DNA from: Sulfuritalea sp.
GTDB taxonomy: Bacteria; Pseudomonadota; Gammaproteobacteria; Burkholderiales; Rhodocyclaceae
DNA: 6,959 nucleotides
NCBI GenBank assembly: GCA_023229545.1
Contig: JALNZB010000058.1
Location: 1 to 6,959 of the forward strand
Direction: 5' to 3'
Below the pieces are notes generated by a model, which saw nothing but the letters and a program-made list of their open reading frames with translations, did not search any database and was not told where the DNA came from. The position numbers were made by a program, and so were the translations under genes. Each line of letters opens with the position of its first letter. The stretch's first letter is position 1. Shown one piece after another: positions 1 through 5,660 of the stretch.

Positions 1-1
1 G

Positions 2-391
2 GAAGACAACCCGGCCAATCTGGAACTGGTCGAGCAACTCGTGGCGCGCCGCCTTGATCTGCGCCTGCTCTCCGCCGCCGACGGCAATCTCGGCATCGAG
101 TTTGCACGAACCTATCTGCCGGAGGTGATTCTGATGGACATCAACCTGCCCGGCATCAACGGCATGGACGCCATGAAAATCCTGCGCGCAGACCCGACAA
201 CGGCGCATATCCCCATCATTGCGCTGAGTGCCAACGCGGTGCCCCATGACATCGAGAAGGCCCTCCAGGCTGGATTCTTCGACTATCTGACCAAGCCGAT
301 CAAGGTCAACCTGTTCATGAATACGCTGGACGCAGCATTGAAAGTTTCACAAAATATATCAGGCAGTGAAGCCATAAAGGAACCCGTATGA
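2..391 (+). CDS. C-terminal receiver domain, probably of a hybrid sensor histidine kinase (5' end outside window)
   Basis: The frame is open from the first complete codon of the window, so this is a 3' gene fragment and the true start lies upstream. It is a nearly complete CheY-like receiver domain. It begins with the acidic-pocket motif EDNPANLELV, has the phospho-acceptor Asp in 'ILMDINLPG' (codon at 137-139), the switch Ser in 'ALSANA' (227-229) and the conserved Lys in 'LTKPI' (293-295). A short tail of about 20 residues (SQNISGSEAIKEPV) follows the domain. The opening 'EDNPANLELVEQL' resembles receivers fused to the C-terminus of PAS-kinase hybrids more than stand-alone regulators; that is a family-level inference, because no kinase domain is in the window. 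The domain would accept a phosphoryl group from its own kinase core and pass it on or hold it. Its stop overlaps the ATG of the next gene (ATGA), which suggests translational coupling to the receiver-PAS protein downstream. A stand-alone response regulator remains possible. Confidence 0.85.
   Translation, partial: EDNPANLELVEQLVARRLDLRLLSAADGNLGIEFARTYLPEVILMDINLPGINGMDAMKILRADPTTAHIPIIALSANAVPHDIEKALQAGFFDYLTKPIKVNLFMNTLDAALKVSQNISGSEAIKEPV
376..381 (+). promoter_or_regulatory. Ribosome-binding site of the receiver-PAS gene
   Basis: AAAGGA lies 6 nt before the ATG at 388, inside the last codons of the upstream receiver gene. It supports this start and a coupled start/stop overlap. Confidence 0.55.
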
Positions 392-1230
392 AACTTATCG
401 AATCCGAGATTCTCAACGCCAGCATACTGATTGTTGACGATCAGGAATCCAATGTCAGTCTGCTTGAGCGAATGCTGGGCGAAGCGGGCTATACCAAGGT
501 GACCTCGACGAGGAATCCGGAAGAGGTTTGCGCGCTGCATCGACAGAATTGCTACGACCTGATTTTGCTCGACCTGCAGATGCCGGTCATGGATGGCTTC
601 CAGGTGATCGAAGCGCTCAAGACCAACGATGCGGACAGCTATCTGCCCGTCGTCGTCATCACGGCGCAACCGGGCCACAAGCTGCGCGCCTTGCAGGCGG
701 GCGCCAAGGATTTCATCAGCAAGCCGTTCGACCTGGTCGAAGTCAGGACGCGCATTCACAACATGCTGGAAGTGCGGCTGCTGTACAAGAAACTCGAGAA
801 TTACAACAAGGAGCTGGAACAGGCGGTGCGGGAGCGTACCGCCGAGTTGCGCGAGAGCGAAGCACGCTTTCGCAGTCTGACCGAACTGGCCTCCGACTGG
901 TACTGGGAACAGGACGAGCATGGGGATTTCACCAAGGTTTCCGGCCCGGTACTGGAAATGCTGGGCATTCGGGTCGCCCCCCTGGAGGGACAGGCAAGCG
1001 ACGTGCGGGTGGCGGGCTGGAACGAGGCGGAGCGGGAGGCGTTGCAGACAGCCATCGCCGCCCGCGAGCCATTCCTGGATCTGGTCTTCAGCCGTTCCAA
1101 TCCGAACGGTTCGCAACAAAAGTTTCGGGTGAGCGGAGAGCCGATGTTCAGCCAGTCCTGCCGCTACATCGGTTACCGGGGCATCGGCGTGGAACTCATC
1201 GCGAAAGACAACGATGTCGTCACTCCATAG
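388..1230 (+). CDS. Response regulator with receiver, coiled-coil and PAS domains; no recognised output domain
   Basis: A 280-residue protein. Residues about 11-130 are a CheY-like receiver: acidic pair Asp17/Asp18, phospho-acceptor Asp62 in 'LLDLQMPVMDGF', switch Thr92 and Lys112 in 'ISKPF'. Residues about 131-160 form a charged coiled coil (KKLENYNKELEQAVRERTAEL) of the kind that links signalling domains. Residues about 155-275 are a PAS domain of the 'FRSLTELASDWYWEQDEHGDF' type ending in 'RYIGYRGIGVEL'. No DNA-binding, GGDEF, EAL, HD-GYP or kinase domain follows, so output probably goes through protein contacts or PAS-ligand-modulated partner binding. The start is set by AAAGGA 6 nt upstream and overlaps the previous stop by 4 nt. 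The gene also overlaps the following Crp-type gene by 17 nt. It probably takes phosphate from the hybrid kinase encoded just upstream (inference from operon position). Cytoplasmic: no signal peptide or membrane segment is visible. Confidence 0.9.
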   Translation: MKLIESEILNASILIVDDQESNVSLLERMLGEAGYTKVTSTRNPEEVCALHRQNCYDLILLDLQMPVMDGFQVIEALKTNDADSYLPVVVITAQPGHKLRALQAGAKDFISKPFDLVEVRTRIHNMLEVRLLYKKLENYNKELEQAVRERTAELRESEARFRSLTELASDWYWEQDEHGDFTKVSGPVLEMLGIRVAPLEGQASDVRVAGWNEAEREALQTAIAAREPFLDLVFSRSNPNGSQQKFRVSGEPMFSQSCRYIGYRGIGVELIAKDNDVVTP

Positions 1231-2029
1231 CCCAAATCAAAACCACCTTCTCGCCGCCCTGCCGACGGCGGAATTCGAGCTTCTGGCGCCGCATCTGGAA
1301 CTGGTTGCGCTGCCGCTCGGTGAAATGCTGTACGAGCCCGGCAGACAATTGCAGCACGCCTATTTCCCCACCACCGCCATCGTGTCGTTGCACCATGTCA
1401 TGGAGTCTGGCGCATCGGCTGAATCCGCCGGGGTGGGCAATGAAGGCGTCGTCGGTGTTTCGCTGTTCATGGGCGGCGACACGACGCCCAGCTCGGCCGT
1501 GGTGCAGACCGCAGGCCACGCTTATCGGCTGGATCGCCGCAGGCTGTTGCAGGAATTCAATCGCGCCGGCTTGCTGCAACGTTTGTTGCTGCGTTATACC
1601 CAGGCGTTGATGACGCAGATGTCACAGACGGCGGCCTGCAACCGGCACCATTCGGTGGAGCAGCAACTGTGCCGCTGGTTGTTGTTGACTCATGACCGGG
1701 TGTCCTTGCACGAGCTGGTCATTACGCAGGAGTTGATCGCCGGCATGCTCGGCGTGCGCCGGGAAGGCGTTACCGAGGCTGCCGGAAACCTGCAACGCGC
1801 GGGCTATATCAGCTATCGCCGTGGCCACATTGCCGTGCTCGACCGGACCGGACTGGAGACTCGCGCCTGCGAGTGCTACGCCCTGGTCAAGAAGGAACTG
1901 GGCCGCCTGTTGTCCGATGTGCAGTATCGCCAGGAAGACGTGGCACCCGCCGCATCCGGTAACCGATCACGGCCACCGGTTCAGTCCGGCGCAAGCCTGC
2001 GACAGGATTCGGCCCGCCGCTCAGGCTGA
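1214..2029 (+). CDS. Crp/Fnr-family transcriptional regulator (copy 1)
   Basis: A 271-residue protein. Residues about 10-130 are a cyclic-nucleotide-binding-like beta-roll (family motif QNHLLAALP, then 'VGNEGVVGVSLFMGGDTTP'). A dimerisation helix lies around 115-145. Residues about 150-235 are a Crp-type winged helix-turn-helix (TQELIAGMLGVRREGVTEAAG at 171-191, wing GYISYRRGHIAVLDR). The ATG at 1214 lies within the previous gene, but it aligns residue for residue with the start of the convergent paralogue (M-x-x-x-H-x-P-x-Q-N-H-L-L), so this start is well supported. The ribosome-binding site is weak (GAAAG about 6 nt upstream), suggesting expression by coupling to the receiver-PAS gene. Two oddities stand out. 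Position 94 in the phosphate-binding cassette is Ser where the paralogue has Arg. A tail of about 36 residues (236-271), rich in Ser, Arg, Pro and Ala, is absent from the paralogue. The effector is unknown; cAMP binding should not be assumed. It likely acts on nearby or global promoters as a dimer. Confidence 0.9.
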   Translation: MSSLHSPNQNHLLAALPTAEFELLAPHLELVALPLGEMLYEPGRQLQHAYFPTTAIVSLHHVMESGASAESAGVGNEGVVGVSLFMGGDTTPSSAVVQTAGHAYRLDRRRLLQEFNRAGLLQRLLLRYTQALMTQMSQTAACNRHHSVEQQLCRWLLLTHDRVSLHELVITQELIAGMLGVRREGVTEAAGNLQRAGYISYRRGHIAVLDRTGLETRACECYALVKKELGRLLSDVQYRQEDVAPAASGNRSRPPVQSGASLRQDSARRSG

Positions 2030-2076
2030 GCAAGAGTCGGCGCTGGCGGCACGGCGATTGCGCCCGGCCAGCCGGA

Positions 2077-2796
2077 TTATGAAGCGATTGCCTTCGGCAG
2101 CAGGCGATCGAACTCCTTTTTTACTACCGCGTAGCACTCGCAGGCCCGCGCTTCCAGTCCGGCCCGGTCGAGCACCGTGATGTGGCCACGGTGGTAGGTG
2201 ATCAAGCCGGCTTTCTGCACTTTGCAGGCGGCTTCCGTAATGCCATCGCGGCCCACGCCGAGCATGCCGGCGATCAGTTCCTGCGTCATGACCAGTTCGT
2301 TGGAAAGCAAACGGTCGGAGCTCAGCAGCAGCCAGCGGCAGAACTGCTGGTCCAGTGAGTGATGACGATTGCACACGGTGGTCTGCGCCATCTGCGTCAG
2401 CAGCGCCTGGGTGTAACGCAGCAACAGATACTGCATCGGGCCGGCGCGATAGAACTCGCCCTTCAGCAATTCCCCCGTCATTCGGTAGGCGTGGCCGGCG
2501 CTTTGCACCACGGCGCGGCTGGGCGTGGTTTCGCCGCCCATGAAGAGGGAGACGCCGACGATTCCCTCGTTGCCGACCACGGCAATTTCGGCCGACGCGC
2601 CATCCTCCATGACGTAGAGCAGGGACACGATGGCGTTGGTGGGGAAATAGACGTGGCGCATCTGGGTGCCGGATTCGTAAAGCGAGTGGCCGAGCGGCAT
2701 CGCGATCAGTTCCAGATGCGGCAGCAGGCGCGCACATTCCTCTGCCGGCAGGGCGGCGAGCAGGTGGTTCTGGCGCGGGTCATGAGGGCCTGGCAT
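2077..2796 (-). CDS. Crp/Fnr-family transcriptional regulator (copy 2), convergent paralogue
   Basis: A 239-residue protein, colinear without gaps with copy 1 and roughly 60% identical by eye. The N-terminal beta-roll (about 10-130) contains 'VVGNEGIVGVSLFMGGETTPSRAVV', with Arg94 in the place where Crp has its phosphate-contacting Arg. The C-terminal winged helix-turn-helix (about 165-215) contains 'TQELIAGMLGVGRDGITEAAC' and the wing 'GLITYHRGHITVLDR'. The protein ends soon after 'VKKEFDRLLPKAIAS'. The chosen ATG (complement of 2794-2796) has GGGAG 10 nt upstream and matches the start of copy 1. The frame extends 22 residues further upstream, but that extension has no family match. The gene is divergent from the CheB-CheR fusion gene, so the shared 194-bp region may let this regulator control both itself and the signalling operon (inference). 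Compared with copy 1 it appears closer to what I recall as the family norm (for example 'GASAEIAVVGNEG'). Confidence 0.92.
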   Translation of the reverse strand: MPGPHDPRQNHLLAALPAEECARLLPHLELIAMPLGHSLYESGTQMRHVYFPTNAIVSLLYVMEDGASAEIAVVGNEGIVGVSLFMGGETTPSRAVVQSAGHAYRMTGELLKGEFYRAGPMQYLLLRYTQALLTQMAQTTVCNRHHSLDQQFCRWLLLSSDRLLSNELVMTQELIAGMLGVGRDGITEAACKVQKAGLITYHRGHITVLDRAGLEARACECYAVVKKEFDRLLPKAIAS

Positions 2797-2801
2797 GGGG
2801 G

Positions 2802-2817
2802 CTGATCTCCCAATCAA
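2802..2817 (-). promoter_or_regulatory. Possible Crp-type operator overlapping the copy-2 ribosome-binding site
   Basis: On the minus strand the site reads TTGAT-N6-ATCAG, an inverted repeat matching at 4 of 5 positions per arm, with the 6-nt spacing of Crp sites rather than the 4-nt spacing of Fnr boxes. It covers the GGGAG Shine-Dalgarno (complement of 2807-2811) of the copy-2 Crp gene. A Crp-like protein bound here would block its own transcription elongation or initiation, so it could be an autoregulatory operator. A short dyad can occur by chance. Confidence 0.25.
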
Positions 2818-2864
2818 TCGGAGGGCCGTCAACAGCCGCACTGTGCCATCCGATGTCATCATTG

Positions 2865-2870
2865 ACTATA
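2865..2870 (-). promoter_or_regulatory. Candidate -10 element for copy-2 Crp gene
   Basis: TATAGT on the minus strand matches the sigma70 -10 consensus at 5 of 6 positions and lies about 70 nt before the copy-2 start codon. No convincing -35 hexamer sits 16-18 nt upstream, so the promoter may depend on an activator or may not be real. Confidence 0.25.
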
Positions 2871-2896
2871 GCGCACAACGGGTTTGTCGGACGCAT

Positions 2897-2925
2897 TTGC
2901 AAGTCGCCCCCAAATGAACTATGGT
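2897..2925 (+). promoter_or_regulatory. Candidate sigma70 promoter for the CheB-CheR / kinase operon
   Basis: TTGCAA (2897-2902) and TATGGT (2920-2925) are separated by exactly 17 nt, each matching the sigma70 consensus at 4 of 6 positions. Transcription would start near 2932, giving a leader of about 60 nt before the ATG at 2991. This is an eye-based match only. Confidence 0.3.
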
Positions 2926-2977
2926 CAGCCGAGAACAACGCATCCGGATATGCAAGAGCGCGACGCCGGCGCTTCAC

Positions 2978-2984
2978 AGGAGAG
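2978..2984 (+). promoter_or_regulatory. Ribosome-binding site fixing the CheB-CheR start
   Basis: AGGAGAG lies 6-8 nt before the ATG at 2991. It favours that ATG over the in-frame ATG at 2853, whose extra 46 residues lie in the divergent promoter region. Confidence 0.7.
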
Positions 2985-2990
2985 AAATTC

Positions 2991-5660
2991 ATGGCCCGAC
3001 AGGCGCAAACGAAGAAACCCAAAGCAGCCGTGGTCAAGCGCCGAGTGGCGAAGAGTTCCACCCCACCGGTCAAGCCCGCCAAAGCCGGCGCCGAGCCAGG
3101 TGCCGAGAGCGCGGCGCGCCCGTTCGCCATCGTCGCCATTGGCGCCTCGGCGGGCGGTCTGGAAGCCCTGGAGTTATTCCTTGGTCATGTGCCGACGGGC
3201 AGCGGCATGGCCTTCGTCGTCGTCCAGCATCTCGATCCCAAGCGCAAGGGCATGATGCCCGAGTTGTTGCAGCGGGCCACGGTCATGCCCGTGGTGCAGG
3301 CCAGGAACCGCATGAAGGTCAAGCCCGACTGCGTCTATGTGATCCCGCCCAACAGGGATATTTCGATCCTGCACGACACGCTCTACCTGCTCGAACCGGT
3401 GGCGCCGCGCGGCCTGCATCTGCCGATCGATTTCTTCTTCCGCGCCCTGGCCGACGACCGGAAGGAGAACGCCGTCTGCGTGATTCTTTCCGGCATGGGC
3501 TCGGACGGCACGTTGGGCCTGCGCGCCATCAAGGAGATCGGCGGCCTGGTCGCCGTGCAGGACCCGGCTTCGGCCAAGTTCAACAGCATGCCGCAGAGCG
3601 CCATCGATACCGGCCTGGTCGACATGGTGGCGACAGCCGAGGAACTGCCGCTGCGCATCATCGACACCCTGCGCCGCGCGTCGCCCCGCATGCGGGGGCT
3701 TGCGGTTGCCGAGACGGAAACCGTGGCGCAGAAAAGCGCCTTCGACAAGATATGCATCCAGTTGCGCTCGCGTACCGGCAACGATTTCTCGCTCTACAAG
3801 AAGAGCACCATCTATCGCCGCGTCGAGCGCCGCATGGCGCTCCACCAGATCGACCGCATCGCCCACTACGCACTGTACCTGCGCGAGAACCCGCAGGAAG
3901 TCGACCTGCTGTTCAAGGAACTGCTGATCGGCGTCACCAGCTTCTTCCGCGACCCGTCGGCCTGGGACGCCATGCGGACCAAGGCTCTGCCCGAACTGCT
4001 CGCGGCCTGCCCGGCGGGCGCCACGCTGCGCGCCTGGGTGCCCGGCTGTTCCACCGGCGAGGAGGCCTACACGCTGGCGATCACCTTTCGCGAGGCGCAG
4101 GAACAGCTGTCGAGCCGCCATTCGCTGCAAATATTTGCCACCGACCTCGATCCGGATGCCATTGCCAGGGCGCGGCGGGCCATTTACCCGGCCAATATCG
4201 TCGCCGATGTTTCGGTGGAGCGCCTGAAGCGCTATTTCGTCGAAGACGGCAACGACTATCGGGTCGGCAAGGACATTCGTGAAATGGTGGTGTTCGCACC
4301 GCAGAACGCCATCATGGACCCGCCCTTCACCAATCTGGATGTCATCACCTGTCGCAATCTGCTGATCTACCTCGGCCCGGAATTGCAGAAGAAGCTGCTG
4401 CCGCTGTTCCACTATAGCCTCAAGCCGGGCGGCATCCTGATGCTGGGCAGTTCCGAGTCCATCGGAAATTTCACCGATCTGTTCGCGCCGATCGAGAGCA
4501 TGGCGCGCGTCTTCCAGCGCAGCAGCGTCCCGTCGCGGACGCTGGATCTGGAGTTTCCTACCCGCCATTTGCCCGGGAAAGCCGATGCGCTCATGACTGC
4601 CGACCTCCAGCCGGCCACACCCACCTTGCAGAGCCTCGCCGATCAGGTGCTGTTGCAGTCGTTTTCTCCTGCCGCCGCGCTGGTCACCGGGGCCGGCGAC
4701 GTGCTCTACACCAGCGGTCGTACCGGCAGGTACCTGGAGCCGGCGGCCGGCAAGGCGAACTGGAACATTCACGCCATGGCGAAGGAGGGTTTGCGGCAGG
4801 AGCTGACCCTTGCCCTGCCCAAGGCGGTGCGCAGCGGCGAGCGGGTGCAGTGTCGCAATCTTCGCATCGGCAGCAACGGCGATACGCAGACCGTCGACCT
4901 GACGGTGCAGCCCATCGCGGAGCCGGCGGCCTTGCGCGGCATGGCCATGATCGTGTTTGTCGATGTCGATGCGCCGCCCGTCGCGGAGGCCGTCGCCGGC
5001 AAGCGCACGCCCCGTCGCGGTGCGCGCGTGGTGGAACTGGAACAGGCGCTGTCCCAGGCGCGGCAGGAGATACAGACGCTGCGCGACGAAATGCAGACTT
5101 CGCACGAAGAGATCAAGTCGTCCAACGAGGAAATGCAATCGACCAACGAGGAACTCCAGTCGGCCAACGAGGAACTGACTACCTCCAAGGAGGAAATGCA
5201 GTCGCTCAACGAGGAACTGCAAACGGTGAACATCGAGTTGCAATCGAAGGTGGACGAGCTGTCGTCGGCCAGCAACGACATGAAGAACCTGCTCAACAGC
5301 ACCGACATGGCGACCATCTTTCTCGACAGCGCGCTACGCGTGCGGCGCTTCACCACCCAGGCGACGCGACTGTTCAAGCTGCTCCCCGGCGATGTCGGGC
5401 GACCGCTGTCGGATATCGCCAGAGACCTCGTTTATCCCGGTTTGTCCCATGACGCCGAGGAAGTGCTGCGCACGCTGGTCTTTGTGGACCGCGAGATTGC
5501 CACCGGCGACCAGCGCTGGTTCCAGGTCAAGATCATGCCTTACCGCACCATCGACAACGTCATCGACGGTGTCGTCATCACCTTCAATGACATCAGCGCG
5601 GCAAAGCGCCTGGAAGCGGAATTGCGGGCGATTGGCGGCAAGGAAAAGGCAGCGCCGTGA
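2991..5660 (+). CDS. CheB methylesterase / CheR methyltransferase fusion with coiled coil and PAS domains
   Basis: An 889-residue multidomain cytoplasmic protein. Residues 1-44 are a Lys/Pro/Ala-rich tail in place of the receiver found in classical CheB. Residues about 45-228 are a CheB methylesterase domain with the triad Ser53 (IGASAGG), His80 (VVQHLDP) and Asp172 (SGMGSDGT). Residues about 250-510 are a CheR methyltransferase: N-terminal helical part with 'IYRRVERRM' and 'TSFFRD', SAM-binding 'VPGCSTGEEAYTLA' (350-363), 'ATDLDPDAI' (383-391) and 'DVITCRNLLIYL' (from 450). Residues about 545-660 look PAS-like. Residues about 681-766 are a coiled coil with seven NEELQS-type heptads, and 767-885 are a PAS domain ending 'VITFNDISAAKRLEAEL'. 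Classical CheB and CheR demethylate and methylate glutamates of chemoreceptors using SAM. In fusions without a nearby chemoreceptor the substrate is often unknown, and none is encoded here. The catalytic residues look intact. The stop overlaps the ATG of the kinase gene by one base, so the two are probably co-translated. Confidence 0.95.
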   Translation: MARQAQTKKPKAAVVKRRVAKSSTPPVKPAKAGAEPGAESAARPFAIVAIGASAGGLEALELFLGHVPTGSGMAFVVVQHLDPKRKGMMPELLQRATVMPVVQARNRMKVKPDCVYVIPPNRDISILHDTLYLLEPVAPRGLHLPIDFFFRALADDRKENAVCVILSGMGSDGTLGLRAIKEIGGLVAVQDPASAKFNSMPQSAIDTGLVDMVATAEELPLRIIDTLRRASPRMRGLAVAETETVAQKSAFDKICIQLRSRTGNDFSLYKKSTIYRRVERRMALHQIDRIAHYALYLRENPQEVDLLFKELLIGVTSFFRDPSAWDAMRTKALPELLAACPAGATLRAWVPGCSTGEEAYTLAITFREAQEQLSSRHSLQIFATDLDPDAIARARRAIYPANIVADVSVERLKRYFVEDGNDYRVGKDIREMVVFAPQNAIMDPPFTNLDVITCRNLLIYLGPELQKKLLPLFHYSLKPGGILMLGSSESIGNFTDLFAPIESMARVFQRSSVPSRTLDLEFPTRHLPGKADALMTADLQPATPTLQSLADQVLLQSFSPAAALVTGAGDVLYTSGRTGRYLEPAAGKANWNIHAMAKEGLRQELTLALPKAVRSGERVQCRNLRIGSNGDTQTVDLTVQPIAEPAALRGMAMIVFVDVDAPPVAEAVAGKRTPRRGARVVELEQALSQARQEIQTLRDEMQTSHEEIKSSNEEMQSTNEELQSANEELTTSKEEMQSLNEELQTVNIELQSKVDELSSASNDMKNLLNSTDMATIFLDSALRVRRFTTQATRLFKLLPGDVGRPLSDIARDLVYPGLSHDAEEVLRTLVFVDREIATGDQRWFQVKIMPYRTIDNVIDGVVITFNDISAAKRLEAELRAIGGKEKAAP
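5100..5246 (+). repeat. Seven imperfect 21-bp tandem units encoding a heptad coiled coil
   Basis: Consecutive 21-bp units start at 5100, 5121, 5142, 5163, 5184, 5205 and 5226. Most have the core AACGAGGAA, encoding N-E-E, followed by Leu/Met-Gln-Ser. The protein reads as heptads such as STNEELQ, SANEELT and SLNEELQ. The period equals the coiled-coil heptad, so this is a structural repeat joining the two PAS regions of the CheB-CheR protein. Similar NEELQS coils are known in this family, so the repeat is probably selected at the protein level rather than a recent DNA expansion. Confidence 0.85.

Larger units (their letters stand above)
2797..2990. promoter_or_regulatory. Divergent intergenic region between copy-2 Crp regulator and CheB-CheR gene
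   Basis: This is the only sizeable non-coding stretch in the window (194 bp) and is less GC-rich than its surroundings in the middle part. It must hold the promoters of both divergent genes. It contains a possible sigma70 promoter on the plus strand, a good -10-like hexamer on the minus strand and a Crp-type dyad next to the copy-2 start, each listed separately. No riboswitch, tRNA or small RNA was recognised by eye. Confidence 0.6.

Noticed and set aside
528..1610. Open frame of 360 codons crossing the receiver-PAS and copy-1 Crp genes
   Set aside because: It is out of frame with both recognised proteins, its composition is typical of a GC-rich shadow, and it has no motif.
2030..2076. Possible bidirectional terminator between the convergent Crp genes
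   Set aside because: The only stem found (GGCGC 2039-2043 with GCGCC 2060-2064) has a 16-nt loop and no T-run on either side, too weak to call.
2359..2805. Plus-strand open frame opposite the copy-2 Crp gene
   Set aside because: The minus strand encodes a clear Crp-family protein over the same bases; the plus-strand product is a His/Gly/Ala-rich shadow.
2797..2862. 22-residue N-terminal extension of copy-2 Crp from an earlier ATG
   Set aside because: Copy 1 starts at the position matching the internal ATG (complement of 2794-2796), which has its own GGGAG site.
2853..2990. In-frame upstream ATG adding 46 residues to the CheB-CheR protein
   Set aside because: The extra residues have no family match and lie over the likely promoters; the ATG at 2991 has a strong AGGAG site at good spacing.
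2921..4282. Open frame of 453 codons on the plus strand in another frame of the CheB-CheR gene
   Set aside because: An Arg/Gly/His/Pro-rich out-of-frame shadow with no domain; the overlapping CheB and CheR motifs are in the other frame.
3174..5243. Long open frame of 689 codons on the minus strand, opposite the CheB-CheR gene
   Set aside because: High GC content opens antisense frames. Its His/Gln/Arg/Gly-rich product has no recognisable domain, while the plus strand carries a complete catalytic multidomain protein over the same bases.
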